Of a DNA stretch of 49,876 bases, positions 35,174-44,132 are shown piece after piece. Location of the stretch: positions 1 through 49,876 of the forward strand of contig CADBQR010000102.1 of NCBI GenBank assembly GCA_902796945.1. The letters are read 5' to 3'. The stretch's first letter is position 1. Each line of letters opens with the position of its first letter. This DNA is from an uncultured Acidaminococcus sp. (lineage in GTDB: Bacteria; Bacillota; Negativicutes; Acidaminococcales; Acidaminococcaceae). A model generated the notes under the pieces. The model was not told the DNA's origin, searched no databases, and saw only the letters and a program-made list of their open reading frames with translations. The position numbers and the translations under genes were made by a program.

Positions 35174-36739
35174 ATGGCTGACCGTTTTATAAAAGGAACC
35201 CTGATCCTGACTGCAGCGGGACTGATGGTCAAGATCCTGGCATCGGTAAACCGCATCTTCCTGTCCCGTCTGCTCGGAGGGGAAGGGATTGGCCTGTACC
35301 AGCTGGCTTATCCTTTGTTTAACCTGCTGACGGGCATTGCCGCGGCCGGGATCCCTGCCGCCATGTCCCTTTTTGTTTCCCAGTGGGCCGCCAAAAAGGA
35401 ATGGGGGACGGTACGGCATATCTTCCGCGTGTCCATGGTTCTTTTTGTTACGATGGGACTGGCATGGGCTGCTTTTGCCCTGCTTATGATTCCCCATCTT
35501 TTTTCAGGCGGCATCATCAAGGACGGGCGGGCCCTGCTTCCCATGCTTAGCTGCGTCCCGGCCCTGGCCCTGGCCGTTCCCCTGGCCGGACTGCGGGGCT
35601 ATTTCCAGGGGTTCCAGGAAATGAAACCGACTGCGGTCTCCCAGATCCTGGAACAGTTTGTCCGCGTTGCGGTGATGCTGGCACTGGCCGTGATGCTGCT
35701 GCCGCGGGGACTGGAAGTTGCCGCGGCAGGGGCTATTTTCGGTGCGGCCCCTGGCACGGCCTGCGGCCTGCTGCTGCTGATCTGGTGCTATTTCCGGCAG
35801 CAGAAAAAATGGAACCGTGAAGCCCTTTTGGAACAGGCACCGGCAAAACCGCTTTCTGTCAGGGATATTGCCGGTACGCTGGCAGGACTGGCGCTGCCCG
35901 TCACGCTTTCCAGCCTGATGATTCCCCTGGTCGGGCTGATTGAGATTGTCCTGGTTCCGAGCCGGCTGCTGGCCGCTGGTTTTACGATTGCCGCGTCCAC
36001 CACGGCGCTGGGCTATTTATCGGGAATGGCCATGCCCCTGGTCAATATGGGGACCATTCCAACCAATTCACTGGCCTGGTCAACGGTTCCGGCTATTTCG
36101 GAAGCCCGGGCCCTGGGGGATGACACTGCTGTCCGCAGCAAGGCCCGCACGGCCCTGCGCATCCTGATTCTCTTTAACCTGCCGGCGGCGACAGGCATCT
36201 TTGTGCTGGGCACACCCATTGCCAGGATCCTTTACGGTGCCATGGCAGCCGGACCCGTGGTATCGGCTCTGGCACCGGCTGTTTTCCTGCTGGGACTGCA
36301 TCAGGTAACAGCGGCCATCCTCCAGGGAATTGGACATCAACGCGTGCCCATGGTCAACATGTTCCTCAGTCTTTTTGTGAAGATCGGGGTCCTCTGGGTT
36401 TTGGTGGCTGATCCGGCCTGGAGCATCATCGGTGCGGCGCTGGCAACGGACCTGAACCTGGCCACGGCTGCCGTGCTGAACCTGATCTTTCTGTACCGGG
36501 AATGTCGGGTCCTGCTGCCTTTCCTGACGCTGCTGCGGGGAGCGGTGGCTTCCGCCCTGATGGCTGCCGGTGTCGTGTATGCTTACCAGGAACTGTTCCT
36601 GCTGTCCCATGCAAACTGGGTGACCAGCACACTGGGTGCCATCGGGGCCGGTGTCCTCATCTATGGGGCCGCTCTCCTGATCCTGGGTGAGATCCGGGCC
36701 CGCGAACTGCGTCATATCGTGAGGAGGCATTCAAAATGA
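35174..36739 (+). CDS. SpoVB/MurJ-like lipid-linked sugar flippase
   Basis: The 521-residue protein has about 14 hydrophobic segments and the start typical of SpoVB-type MOP exporters (FIKGTLILTAAGLMVKILASVNRIFLSRLLGGEGIGLYQLAYP). Such proteins flip lipid-linked cell-wall or polysaccharide precursors. Since no spore genes are visible, the SpoVB name reflects similarity only; MurJ-like lipid II export is an alternative. The ATG is 15 bases from GAGGAGG or 10 from AAAGG. A five-codon frame starting at 35164 sits in between. Its stop overlaps the mazG start (ATGA). Confidence 0.85.
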   Translation: MADRFIKGTLILTAAGLMVKILASVNRIFLSRLLGGEGIGLYQLAYPLFNLLTGIAAAGIPAAMSLFVSQWAAKKEWGTVRHIFRVSMVLFVTMGLAWAAFALLMIPHLFSGGIIKDGRALLPMLSCVPALALAVPLAGLRGYFQGFQEMKPTAVSQILEQFVRVAVMLALAVMLLPRGLEVAAAGAIFGAAPGTACGLLLLIWCYFRQQKKWNREALLEQAPAKPLSVRDIAGTLAGLALPVTLSSLMIPLVGLIEIVLVPSRLLAAGFTIAASTTALGYLSGMAMPLVNMGTIPTNSLAWSTVPAISEARALGDDTAVRSKARTALRILILFNLPAATGIFVLGTPIARILYGAMAAGPVVSALAPAVFLLGLHQVTAAILQGIGHQRVPMVNMFLSLFVKIGVLWVLVADPAWSIIGAALATDLNLATAAVLNLIFLYRECRVLLPFLTLLRGAVASALMAAGVVYAYQELFLLSHANWVTSTLGAIGAGVLIYGAALLILGEIRARELRHIVRRHSK

Positions 36740-37530
36740 ATGAAACCAAAAAGGCGGGGCTCATGGATACGCGTCCCCTGCAGGACGTAATGAAGACCCT
36801 GCGTTCACCGGGTGGGTGCCCGTGGGATCGGGTGCAGACCCATAAAAGCATGCGCCGTGAACTCGTCGAAGAAGTGTACGAAATGCTGGAAGCCATTGAT
36901 GACGGCGATGTAAAGGGTATGCGGGAGGAACTGGGTGACGTCCTTTTCCAGGTCGTGTTCCATGCCCGCCTGGCGGAGGAAGAGGGCCTTTTTTCCATGC
37001 AGGACGTCATTGATGATGTCGTCACAAAGCTGATCCATCGCCATCCCCATGTCTATGGCACCCTGGAGGTCCGGAATGCAGAGCAGGTCCTGAAAAACTG
37101 GGATGCCCTGAAGGCGGAAGAAAAAAAGGAACGTACCAGTGCCCTCGATGGGATTGCCAGGGGGTTGCCAGCCCTCATGTGCGCCTATAAACTGAATGAA
37201 CGGGCTGCCCGCAGGGGCTTTGACTGGCCTGACGCGGAAGCGGCAGGAAAAAAGGTCACTGAAGAAATGAAAGAATTAAGGGAGGCCGTAGTGTCTAAAA
37301 ATCAGGACGCCATGGAGGAGGAGCTGGGGGACCTTTTCTTTGCCCTTGCCGTCTATGCCCGCCATCTCGGTCTGGAGCCGGAAACCGCATTGAACCGGGC
37401 CAATAATAAATTTCGCAGGCGTTTTCATGGCATGGAAAAAGCCTTAAAAAAGCAAAATAAAAAATGGGAAAATTTAACCCTTAATGAAATGATTGACCTT
37501 TGGAAAACGGCAAAACAAGAAAAAATCTAG
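36736..37530 (+). CDS. mazG: Nucleoside triphosphate pyrophosphohydrolase MazG
   Basis: The 264-residue protein hydrolyses dNTPs/NTPs to monophosphates and may clean damaged nucleotides. Two all-alpha MazG domains are visible. The first has CPWDRVQTHKSMRRELVEE and the EExxE...ExxD metal motif in EEVYEMLEAIDDG and EELGDVLFQVVFHARLA. The second repeats EEMKELREAV and EELGDLFFALAVYARH. GAGGAGG lies eight bases upstream, within the flippase gene, so translation is coupled. Confidence 0.95.
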   Translation: MNETKKAGLMDTRPLQDVMKTLRSPGGCPWDRVQTHKSMRRELVEEVYEMLEAIDDGDVKGMREELGDVLFQVVFHARLAEEEGLFSMQDVIDDVVTKLIHRHPHVYGTLEVRNAEQVLKNWDALKAEEKKERTSALDGIARGLPALMCAYKLNERAARRGFDWPDAEAAGKKVTEEMKELREAVVSKNQDAMEEELGDLFFALAVYARHLGLEPETALNRANNKFRRRFHGMEKALKKQNKKWENLTLNEMIDLWKTAKQEKI

Positions 37531-37628
37531 GAATTTTAAAAAAGTACGTGCATTTTTAAGCCGTTTGTGATACCATAACACTAGCCAAGCGCCACAAAGG
37601 CGCAATTAGTATTGAGGAGGACTTACTT

Positions 37629-37904
37629 ATGAACAAAAGTGAATTAATCTCTGAAGTTGCGTCCAAAACCGCTCTGCCGAAGAAAGACGCAGAAAAGGCA
37701 GTAAACGCTTTCATCGATACCGTTAAGGGAGCGATTGCCAAGAAAGACAAAGTTCAGCTGATCGGCTTCGGTACCTTTGAAGCTCGCGTTCGTAAAGCTC
37801 GCAACGGCAAGAATCCTCGCACCGGCGAAACCATCAAGATCAAGAAGGCTACTGTTCCCGCTTTCAAGGCTGGCAAAGCTTTCAAGGATGCCGTCAACAA
37901 ATAA
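37629..37904 (+). CDS. hup: HU-family DNA-binding protein
   Basis: The 91-residue histone-like protein bends and compacts DNA. It shows MNKSELISEVASKTALPKKDAEKAV, LIGFGTFEARVRKARNGKNPRTGE (beta arm with the intercalating Pro in NPRTG) and the C-terminal VPAFKAGKAFKDAVN. GAGGAGG lies eight bases before the ATG. Codon use is richer in GCT, CGT and AAA-type codons than neighbouring genes, as expected for a very highly expressed gene. A small hairpin GCGCC/GGCGC (about 37589-37603) lies in its leader. Confidence 0.98.
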   Translation: MNKSELISEVASKTALPKKDAEKAVNAFIDTVKGAIAKKDKVQLIGFGTFEARVRKARNGKNPRTGETIKIKKATVPAFKAGKAFKDAVNK

Positions 37905-37913
37905 TTGAATTGA

Positions 37914-37951
37914 CAACCCGATGCCGGTTCGGTGTCGGGTTGTTTTCTTTT
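37914..37951 (+). terminator. Terminator after hup
   Basis: A 12-bp stem (37914-37925 with 37931-37942, two G-U) with a five-base loop is followed by TTTTCTTTT. Confidence 0.92.
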
Positions 37952-37985
37952 GATGTCCCTGACATAAGGGGAGAGAAGGACCGAA

Positions 37986-38321
37986 ATGGCTGTTCATACT
38001 GCAGATAAAAAAACCAGAAAATCAGGAATCCGGTTCGGACGGATCTTTACGGTTCTTATTGCCCTGGTTGCCCTGGTTTCCCTTTTCCGGATCTTCCAGC
38101 AGCTGCATGACCTGTACCTGGTGCATCGGGAAACGACGAAGACGGAGAAGCGGGTAGAGGAAATCAAGGAAGAAAATGCCCGGTTGGAGGAAGAAAAAAA
38201 CAATCTGGGCGATATGAAATACATTGAAAAAGTAGCTCGTGATGAACATAACATGGTGGGAAAGAACGAAATCCCGCTGTTTCTGATTGATGAAAACAAA
38301 CCGGATGGAGCCAAAAAATGA
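37986..38321 (+). CDS. Septum formation initiator protein (DivIC/FtsB family)
   Basis: The 111-residue bitopic protein has a basic cytosolic start, one membrane segment (about 19-40, IFTVLIALVALVSLFRIF) and a coiled coil (about 45-75, ETTKTEKRVEEIKEENARLEEEKNNLG). It ends in the family motif YIEKVARDEHNMVGKNEIPLFLID. It is a core divisome component. GAAGGA lies five bases before the ATG. The hup-divIC-S1 order is common in Firmicutes. Confidence 0.92.
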   Translation: MAVHTADKKTRKSGIRFGRIFTVLIALVALVSLFRIFQQLHDLYLVHRETTKTEKRVEEIKEENARLEEEKNNLGDMKYIEKVARDEHNMVGKNEIPLFLIDENKPDGAKK

Positions 38322-38358
38322 GCGCCCGCCCGGTAACGATAAAGTGATTTGGAAATCC

Positions 38359-38393
38359 CAGGAGACTGCTGCCGGAATGGCCGCGGTCTCCTG
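38359..38393. other. Hairpin after divIC
   Basis: CAGGAGAC (38359-38366) pairs perfectly with GTCTCCTG (38386-38393) around a GC-rich 19-base loop. There is no T-run; it precedes the terminator at 38441-38484 in the same gap. Confidence 0.45.
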
Positions 38394-38440
38394 TTGCTAT
38401 CCCTGTATTTTCCTGCTGTGCCGACTGGGTTACCGTGCCC

Positions 38441-38484
38441 TTGTCCCGCCCTGCCAAAAGGACGGGACAAAGCAGGGATTTTTT
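38441..38484 (+). terminator. Terminator before the S1-domain gene
   Basis: Two competing stems are possible: TTGTCCCG/CGGGACAA (38441-38448/38463-38470) or CCCTGC/GCAGGG (38449-38454/38472-38477). The second is followed by six T (38479-38484). Confidence 0.65.
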
Positions 38485-38519
38485 CCCATTTTGAGGGCTT
38501 TTCTGTCTGTACAAACCTC

Positions 38520-38549
38520 TTGACGGAAATGAAAAATCAACGGTATAAT
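38520..38549 (+). promoter_or_regulatory. Promoter of the S1-domain gene
   Basis: TTGACG (38520-38525), 18-base spacer, perfect TATAAT (38544-38549), 42 bases before the start codon. Confidence 0.8.
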
Positions 38550-38590
38550 GGTTAACGTAACACGAATTTAAAGGAGGATGTCTTTGACCT

Positions 38591-39097
38591 ATGGCTTTGG
38601 AAAAAGGCGCAATTGTTGACGGTATTGTCACAGGTATTACGAATTTTGGAGCGTTTGTCCAGCTCCCGGAAAACAAGGTTGGCTTGATACACATATCTGA
38701 GGTCTCCAATGTCTTCGTCAAAGATGTACATGACTTCCTCACAGTAAAACAGAAAGTGACGGTCAAGGTTGTTTCCATCGATGAAAAAGGAAAGATCGGA
38801 CTGTCCCTGAAGGCTCTTATGCCCCCGGCCGAACAGAAGGGGGAACGGCCTGCGAATGACCGGAAATTTGCTGACCGGAAGCCGGGAGAAAGACATTTTG
38901 ACCGGAAACCCGGTGAAAAGCATTTTGAAGGGCGCAAATTCAATGATCGTTTCGGCGGAGCCTCCCGTGCCGCTGGTCCGATGAGTTTTGAAGATAAGCT
39001 CTCCAAGTTCCTGAAGGAAAGCGATGACCGTCTTCTGGACCTGAAGAGAAACACGGAATCGAAGCGGGGCGGCAGAGGCGCCCGCAGGGGAGATTGA
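38591..39097 (+). CDS. S1 RNA-binding domain protein (YabR/YugI-like)
   Basis: The 168-residue protein has one S1 domain (about 1-75: GAIVDGIVTGITNFGAFVQLPENKVGLIHISEVSN). A very basic, disordered tail follows with repeated RKPGE/KHF and RGGRGARRGD, suited to RNA or ribosome binding. Small S1 proteins at this position are called general stress protein 13-like or YabR-like. The AAGGAGG at 38571-38577 is 13 bases from the ATG, unusually far; the ATG at 38578 directly after it is in another frame. Confidence 0.88.
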   Translation: MALEKGAIVDGIVTGITNFGAFVQLPENKVGLIHISEVSNVFVKDVHDFLTVKQKVTVKVVSIDEKGKIGLSLKALMPPAEQKGERPANDRKFADRKPGERHFDRKPGEKHFEGRKFNDRFGGASRAAGPMSFEDKLSKFLKESDDRLLDLKRNTESKRGGRGARRGD

Positions 39098-39115
39098 TTC
39101 CTGAATGGAAGCATC

Positions 39116-39145
39116 AAGGTACTTCTCCGGAAGTACCTTTCTTTG
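39116..39145 (+). terminator. Terminator after the S1-domain gene
   Basis: A perfect 10-bp stem AAGGTACTTC/GAAGTACCTT (39116-39125/39130-39139) with a four-base loop is followed by TCTTTG. It ends 14 bases before tilS. Confidence 0.85.
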
Positions 39146-39158
39146 TTGAGGAGACGGT

Positions 39159-40211
39159 ATGAGCGAATTGGAAAATCGCCTGCGCTGCCTGGTCCGGACC
39201 AGCCCGCTATGGAAGGCGGGCACCTGTGTCATGGCAGCCTGTTCCGGCGGTGCGGATTCCCTTGCCCTGACCGATGTCATGGGAAAGGCGGCCCGCGAGG
39301 ACGGAATCACGGTCAGGGTCGTCCATGTCCAGCATCACCTGCGGGGTGAGGCAGCGGAAGAGGATGCCCGGTTTGTGGCTTCCTTCTGTCAGGCACGAGG
39401 GCTTCCCTTCCGTCGCTGCGATGTTTATCCCGACCGGTTGGTCCGGGAAGCCGGGCTTTCCCCGGAGGAAGCGGCCCGCCGGCTCCGTTACGAAGCACTG
39501 GAAGCCTGCCGCAGGGAATATGGCGCCGAAGGCATCTTCCTGGCCCATCACCAGGATGATCAGGCAGAAACGGTCCTGTTGAACCTGCTCCGGGGAGCCG
39601 GGACCAGGGGACTCAGGGGGATGCTGCCCGTCAACGGGTATCTGGCCCGTCCTTTCCTGGATGCCACCCGGCAGGATATGATACAGTATTGTCTGGAACA
39701 GGCCATCGCCTTTCGGACGGATGCTTCCAATTTTGATGAATCCCTGCGTCGGAACTGGATCCGCCAGACCCTGCTTCCGATGCTGGAAGCAAGGAATCCC
39801 CGGATCCGCCGGCAGTTATCCCAGACGGCCCGGCTGGCTGCTGAAGATGAAGCCTGCCTGGAGTTCCAGGCCCGGCAGTATTTCCAAAGGTATGGCCGGG
39901 AGGCGGGCGGCTGCTGGGAGGTCAAGACGGGTCCTGAATTCGCCGCCTTGCCACGGGCCCTGAAAAGCCGGGTCGTCCGGCTGATCGTCGAAAAAGCTGG
40001 CGGCGGGGAAGCCGGTTACGGGCACATCCTGGATATCCTGGCCCTGGTTGCCAGGGGCGTGGGCAATAAAGCCCTTGACGTTCCGGGCCAGGTGCGTATT
40101 ATTTATTGTAATGGGCGATTGATGGCTGGAAAAAATCAACGGTCCCGCGAGGAAGAACGGGCCGCGAAGCTGGCACAAAAGGAGCAGCAGAGAAATGCAT
40201 CCCAACATTGA
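39159..40211 (+). CDS. tilS: tRNA(Ile)-lysidine synthetase
   Basis: The enzyme puts lysidine on C34 of tRNA-Ile(CAU) so it reads AUA. The PP-loop SGGADS (29-34) binds ATP, HVQHHLRGEAAEEDARFV and LAHHQDDQAETVLLNLLRG are TilS hallmarks, and RNWIRQTLLP marks the linker region. At 350 residues it is shorter than the 430-plus of many TilS proteins; the C-terminal TilS_C domain seems reduced or absent, replaced by a charged tail. GAGGAGA precedes the ATG. It overlaps hpt by 17 bases. Confidence 0.92.
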   Translation: MSELENRLRCLVRTSPLWKAGTCVMAACSGGADSLALTDVMGKAAREDGITVRVVHVQHHLRGEAAEEDARFVASFCQARGLPFRRCDVYPDRLVREAGLSPEEAARRLRYEALEACRREYGAEGIFLAHHQDDQAETVLLNLLRGAGTRGLRGMLPVNGYLARPFLDATRQDMIQYCLEQAIAFRTDASNFDESLRRNWIRQTLLPMLEARNPRIRRQLSQTARLAAEDEACLEFQARQYFQRYGREAGGCWEVKTGPEFAALPRALKSRVVRLIVEKAGGGEAGYGHILDILALVARGVGNKALDVPGQVRIIYCNGRLMAGKNQRSREEERAAKLAQKEQQRNASQH

Positions 40212-40734
40212 AAGAATCTTGATTGATGAAACGACCTTAAAGAAACGGATTGCCGAAATGGCTGCCGAAATCAGCAAGGATTATGAAGGGGAAGAAGTCC
40301 TTGTCATTGGATTGCTGAAGGGTGCTGCCTACTTTATGATGGAATTGACCCAGCATATGACTGTTCCTACCCAGATTGATTTCCTGAAGGTTTCTTCCTA
40401 TGGGTCCGGTACTTCAACAACGGGGAAGGTGGATATTCACTTTGATACGTCACGCAATGTGGCCAACAAGAATGTCCTCATCGTGGACGATGTATGTGAT
40501 TCCGGACTGACCCTGAAAGCGGTTCGCGACCTTTTCGCCCAGCGTAACTGCAAGAGCATTCGCCTGGCGGCCATGCTGGACAAGAAGGAACGCCGTCTGG
40601 TCAAGATGGTTCCGGATTATTATGGATTTGTGATTCCCGACGAATTTGTTGTCGGTTTTGGCCTCGATTATGACGAAGACTACCGGACGCTTCCCTATAT
40701 TGGGATCCTGAAACGGTCAGTCTACGATAAATAA
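40195..40734 (+). CDS. hpt: Hypoxanthine phosphoribosyltransferase
   Basis: The 179-residue salvage enzyme makes IMP/GMP from hypoxanthine/guanine and PRPP. Motifs are VLVIGLLKGAAYFM, the PRPP loop VLIVDDVCDSGLTL and the base-binding DYYGFVIPDEFVVGFGLDY. AAGGAG lies ten bases before the ATG, inside tilS. The tilS-hpt-ftsH order is a classic Firmicute cluster. Confidence 0.96.
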   Translation: MHPNIERILIDETTLKKRIAEMAAEISKDYEGEEVLVIGLLKGAAYFMMELTQHMTVPTQIDFLKVSSYGSGTSTTGKVDIHFDTSRNVANKNVLIVDDVCDSGLTLKAVRDLFAQRNCKSIRLAAMLDKKERRLVKMVPDYYGFVIPDEFVVGFGLDYDEDYRTLPYIGILKRSVYDK

Positions 40735-40782
40735 AAATACCCGATTATCTGTTGATGACAGGTAAGCGGAAAGGAGGATCTT

Positions 40783-42717
40783 GTGTCTAAGTTTTTCAGA
40801 AATCTTCTCTTCTATCTGCTCATTTTGATTCTCGGGCTTTGGATCTTCGATTATTACAATACATCCAATACCCCGAAGAATGATATGAGCTATACGACCT
40901 TTATGAAGGAGGTCCAGCAGGATGACGTCGCGTCGGTCACCATTGTGGACAACGCGGTGATCCGGGGCAAATTAAAGAACGGCGCCGAATTCACGACCAT
41001 TGCCCCGCGGGATGACAAGCTGGTGGATACATTGCGGGCCCGTGATGTTGAAATCAAGGCCGAGCTGCCGCCGCAGCCATCTTTCTGGAGCAATATCATT
41101 TCGTCCCTGCTGCCCATGGTGGTCATCGTGATCCTGTGGTTTGTCATGATGAACAACGCCCAGGGCGGAGGCAGCCGGGTCATGTCCTTTGGCAAGAGCA
41201 AGGCCAAGCTTTACGGAGACGGCAAGAGCAAGGTTACCTTCCGTGACGTGGCCGGAGCGGACGAAGCCAAGCAGGAATTGCAGGAAGTGGTTGAATTCCT
41301 GAAGGCTCCGCAGAAATACAACCAGCTGGGTGCCCGGATCCCCAAGGGGGTCCTGCTTTACGGTCCTCCCGGTACGGGCAAGACGCTGCTGGCCAAAGCA
41401 GTTGCCGGTGAGGCCGGTGTGCCTTTCTTCAGTATTTCCGGTTCCGACTTTGTGGAAATGTTTGTAGGTGTCGGTGCTTCCCGTGTCCGTGACCTCTTCG
41501 ACCAGGCCAAGAAAAACGCACCGTGCATTGTCTTTATCGATGAAATTGATGCTGTGGGCCGTCAAAGAGGTGCCGGTCTCGGCGGCGGGCATGATGAAAG
41601 GGAACAGACCCTGAACCAGCTGCTCGTTGAAATGGATGGGTTCGGTGCCAATGAAGGCATCATCATGATTGCGGCTACCAACCGTCCCGATATCCTTGAT
41701 CCGGCCCTGCTTCGTCCCGGCCGTTTCGACCGGCAGATCGTGGTTGACAAGCCGGATATCCGCGGCCGCCTGGCCATCCTGAAGGTCCATACCAAAGGCA
41801 AGCCCGTTGATTCCGATGTCAATCTGGAAGTATTGGCCCGCCGGACGCCGGGCTTTACCGGTGCTGACCTGGCCAACCTGGTCAATGAAGGAGCCCTTCT
41901 GGCAGCCCGCCATAACCAGGTCACCATTACCATGAGCGACATGGAAGAAGCGGCTGAACGGGTCATGATGGGGCCGGAACGCAAGAGCCGGGTCATCAGT
42001 GACGAGGAAAAACGCCTTACGGCCTATCATGAAGGCGGTCATACCCTGGTGGGCATGCTCCTGGACCACACGGATCCTGTCCATAAGGTAACCATCATTC
42101 CCCGCGGCCGGGCTGGCGGCTACACGCTGAGCCTGCCGAAGGAAGACCGCTATTACGCCACGCGAAGTGAACTCCTGGACGAACTGAAGGTCCTTTTAGG
42201 GGGGCGTGTGGCGGAAGCACTGGTGCTCCATGAGATTTCCAGCGGTGCCAGCAGTGATCTGCAGCGCGCCACGGAACTGGCCCGTCAGATGACCTGTGAA
42301 TATGGCATGAGTGAAGTGCTCGGCGCGGTCACCTTCGGCCATCAGGAACAGCAGGTATTCCTGGGACGTGACCTGGGACGGCAGCATAACTACAGTGAAA
42401 AAGTGGCGGCCGAGATTGACAGCGAAATCCGCCGCTTCATTGATGAGGCCTACGAGGGAACGGTCAAACTGCTTTCGGACAATATGGATAAGCTCCATTT
42501 GATTGCCAGGGCCCTGATTGAAAGGGAAACCCTGGAAGGTCATGAAATTGAAGAACTGATGAAGTACGGCCGTATCCTGGAAAAAGGAGAAACGGCTCCT
42601 GACGCGGGTCCTCAGCCGCCGGAACCGGGCACTCCGATTCCTCTGGATAAGACGGAAGAGGCTGCCGAAGGGGAACCTGTTTCCGATCCGCTTCTCCGGG
42701 AAGTGCCACAGGCTTGA
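40783..42717 (+). CDS. ftsH: ATP-dependent zinc metalloprotease FtsH
   Basis: The 644-residue membrane AAA+ protease degrades membrane and regulatory proteins. It has two membrane segments (about 7-24 and 103-122), Walker A GPPGTGKT (194-201), Walker [13 protein letters not shown] and the [14 protein letters not shown]. The zinc site HEGGH (416-420) has its third ligand Asp about 492 in GASSDLQRA. The middle residue is Gly rather than the usual Ala of HEAGH; all ligands are kept. The tail is acidic and Pro-rich. GTG start with AGGAGG five bases upstream. Confidence 0.97.
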   Translation: MSKFFRNLLFYLLILILGLWIFDYYNTSNTPKNDMSYTTFMKEVQQDDVASVTIVDNAVIRGKLKNGAEFTTIAPRDDKLVDTLRARDVEIKAELPPQPSFWSNIISSLLPMVVIVILWFVMMNNAQGGGSRVMSFGKSKAKLYGDGKSKVTFRDVAGADEAKQELQEVVEFLKAPQKYNQLGARIPKGVLLYGPPGTGKTLLAKAVAGEAGVPFFSISGSDFVEMFVGVGASRVRDLFDQAKKNAPCIVFIDEIDAVGRQRGAGLGGGHDEREQTLNQLLVEMDGFGANEGIIMIAATNRPDILDPALLRPGRFDRQIVVDKPDIRGRLAILKVHTKGKPVDSDVNLEVLARRTPGFTGADLANLVNEGALLAARHNQVTITMSDMEEAAERVMMGPERKSRVISDEEKRLTAYHEGGHTLVGMLLDHTDPVHKVTIIPRGRAGGYTLSLPKEDRYYATRSELLDELKVLLGGRVAEALVLHEISSGASSDLQRATELARQMTCEYGMSEVLGAVTFGHQEQQVFLGRDLGRQHNYSEKVAAEIDSEIRRFIDEAYEGTVKLLSDNMDKLHLIARALIERETLEGHEIEELMKYGRILEKGETAPDAGPQPPEPGTPIPLDKTEEAAEGEPVSDPLLREVPQA

Positions 42718-42728
42718 TGATCAGCAGG

Positions 42729-42755
42729 AGGGCGCTTCGTGCGCCCTTTCCTTTT
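42729..42755 (+). terminator. Terminator after ftsH
   Basis: AGGGCGC (42729-42735) pairs with GCGCCCT (42741-42747) around TTCGT, followed by TTCCTTTT. Confidence 0.85.
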
Positions 42756-42844
42756 ATGCGGGAAAAGAAGGACCGAGGGTTCCGGAAGGGACCATCCTTG
42801 TTTTGCCGGGCAGGGGATGGGGAATCTTGAAAGGATGATGACGG

Positions 42845-43846
42845 ATGCGCGAAGAAATCTTGAATATTTTGCGGGAAAAGGCCCCACAGCCGGTTTCCGG
42901 ACAGGACCTGGCCCATGTGCTGGGAATTACCCGCACCGGCGTCTGGAAGCATATCCAGAGCCTGAAAAAGATGGGGTACCAAATCGAAGCCTATACAAAG
43001 AAGGGATATGTCTTGACGGGAATACCGGATAAACTGCTGCCGGAGGAAATCGGTGCCGTTCTCCACACAGCATTCTTAGGGCGCCATATCTGTTATGAGG
43101 AGCAGGTGCAGTCCACCAATGAAATCCTGAAGAAACTGGCTGTTTCCGGTGCCGACGATGGAACCCTGTGTGTCGCGGAGGAACAGACCGGCGGCAAGGG
43201 ACGGCTGTCCCGCGGGTGGTTCAGCCCCTATGGAAAGGGCCTCTGGTTCTCCCTGCTGCTGAAACCGTCCTTCCTTCCCCAGGAAGCCCCCAAGATGACG
43301 CTCCTTGCGGCAGTGGCCGTAGTGCGTGCCATCCGGGAATGCTGCGGCGTCAATGCCATGATCAAGTGGCCCAATGACGTGCTGCTGGAAGGCCGCAAGC
43401 TGGTCGGCATCCTTACGGAAATGAGTGCAGAATTCGGTCACATCAACTACCTGGTTGTCGGTATTGGCATCAATGTCTGCGTGCCCCGGGACATGGTGCC
43501 GGAAAACCTGCGGGATTCAGCGATTTCCATTGCGGACGTGGCGAAAAAGCCTTTTACCCGGGTACAGCTGCTGGGCCGTGTACTTGATTATTTTGAGGAA
43601 TATTATCAGCAGGTACTCAAGGAAGGTTTCCAGCCCATCTTTGACCAGTGGCGCGTATATTCGACGACGCTGGGCCGTATGGTCAAGGTCATTTCCCCTG
43701 ATAAGACCTATCTTGGCACGGCTGTCGACATTGACGAGGATGGCGCCCTCATGGTCCGTAAGGAAGACGGAACCGTGGAAAAGGTCCTGGCAGGGGATGT
43801 ATCGATCCGGCCGGCCACGGGAACGGGAAAGTATGAATTCCGGTGA
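42845..43846 (+). CDS. birA: Bifunctional biotin-protein ligase and biotin operon repressor
   Basis: The 333-residue BirA has an N-terminal winged helix (about 1-60, GQDLAHVLGITRTGVWKHIQSLKKMGY). The ligase domain has the adenylate-binding GGKGRLSRGW, KWPNDVLLEGRKLVGILTE and a small C-terminal SH3-like domain. It biotinylates carboxylases and can repress biotin genes; no biotin genes lie nearby. AAAGGA lies nine bases before the ATG. Confidence 0.95.
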   Translation: MREEILNILREKAPQPVSGQDLAHVLGITRTGVWKHIQSLKKMGYQIEAYTKKGYVLTGIPDKLLPEEIGAVLHTAFLGRHICYEEQVQSTNEILKKLAVSGADDGTLCVAEEQTGGKGRLSRGWFSPYGKGLWFSLLLKPSFLPQEAPKMTLLAAVAVVRAIRECCGVNAMIKWPNDVLLEGRKLVGILTEMSAEFGHINYLVVGIGINVCVPRDMVPENLRDSAISIADVAKKPFTRVQLLGRVLDYFEEYYQQVLKEGFQPIFDQWRVYSTTLGRMVKVISPDKTYLGTAVDIDEDGALMVRKEDGTVEKVLAGDVSIRPATGTGKYEFR

Positions 43847-43872
43847 GTCATTTCCTCATTGGTTGAGCAAAG

Positions 43873-43926
43873 GAAGCTCTTTCGCGGCAGCCTGAAAAAA
43901 TCAGGAACGCGGAGGAGCCTTTTTTA
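43873..43926 (+). terminator. Terminator after birA
   Basis: A two-level hairpin is visible: AGCTC...TTCGCG with CGCGGA...GAGCC outside, and CCTGA/TCAGG inside. It is followed by six T ending about 43926. Confidence 0.75.
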
Positions 43927-44023
43927 CCTGGAGGGACTCCGGGAGAAAGGGCGCAAAAACGGAAGGACGGGTGCTCCCCGGCCGGAATTTTGTTCCAGAT
44001 TTTGTGTTTACCTTTAAAAAATG

Positions 44024-44051
44024 TTGCACCTTTTGCAGGTTTTGGTATAAT
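44024..44051 (+). promoter_or_regulatory. Promoter of coaX
   Basis: TTGCAC (44024-44029), 16-base spacer, TATAAT (44046-44051) preceded by TGG, an extended -10. It lies 81 bases before the coaX start. Confidence 0.78.
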
Positions 44052-44132
44052 TAAGTCGTTTGTGGGTGCTGTCCGGAAGGCGGCAGACCCGAATCCACGG
44101 AGCTGAACCTGTACTTTGGAGGAAAGTCAAAA

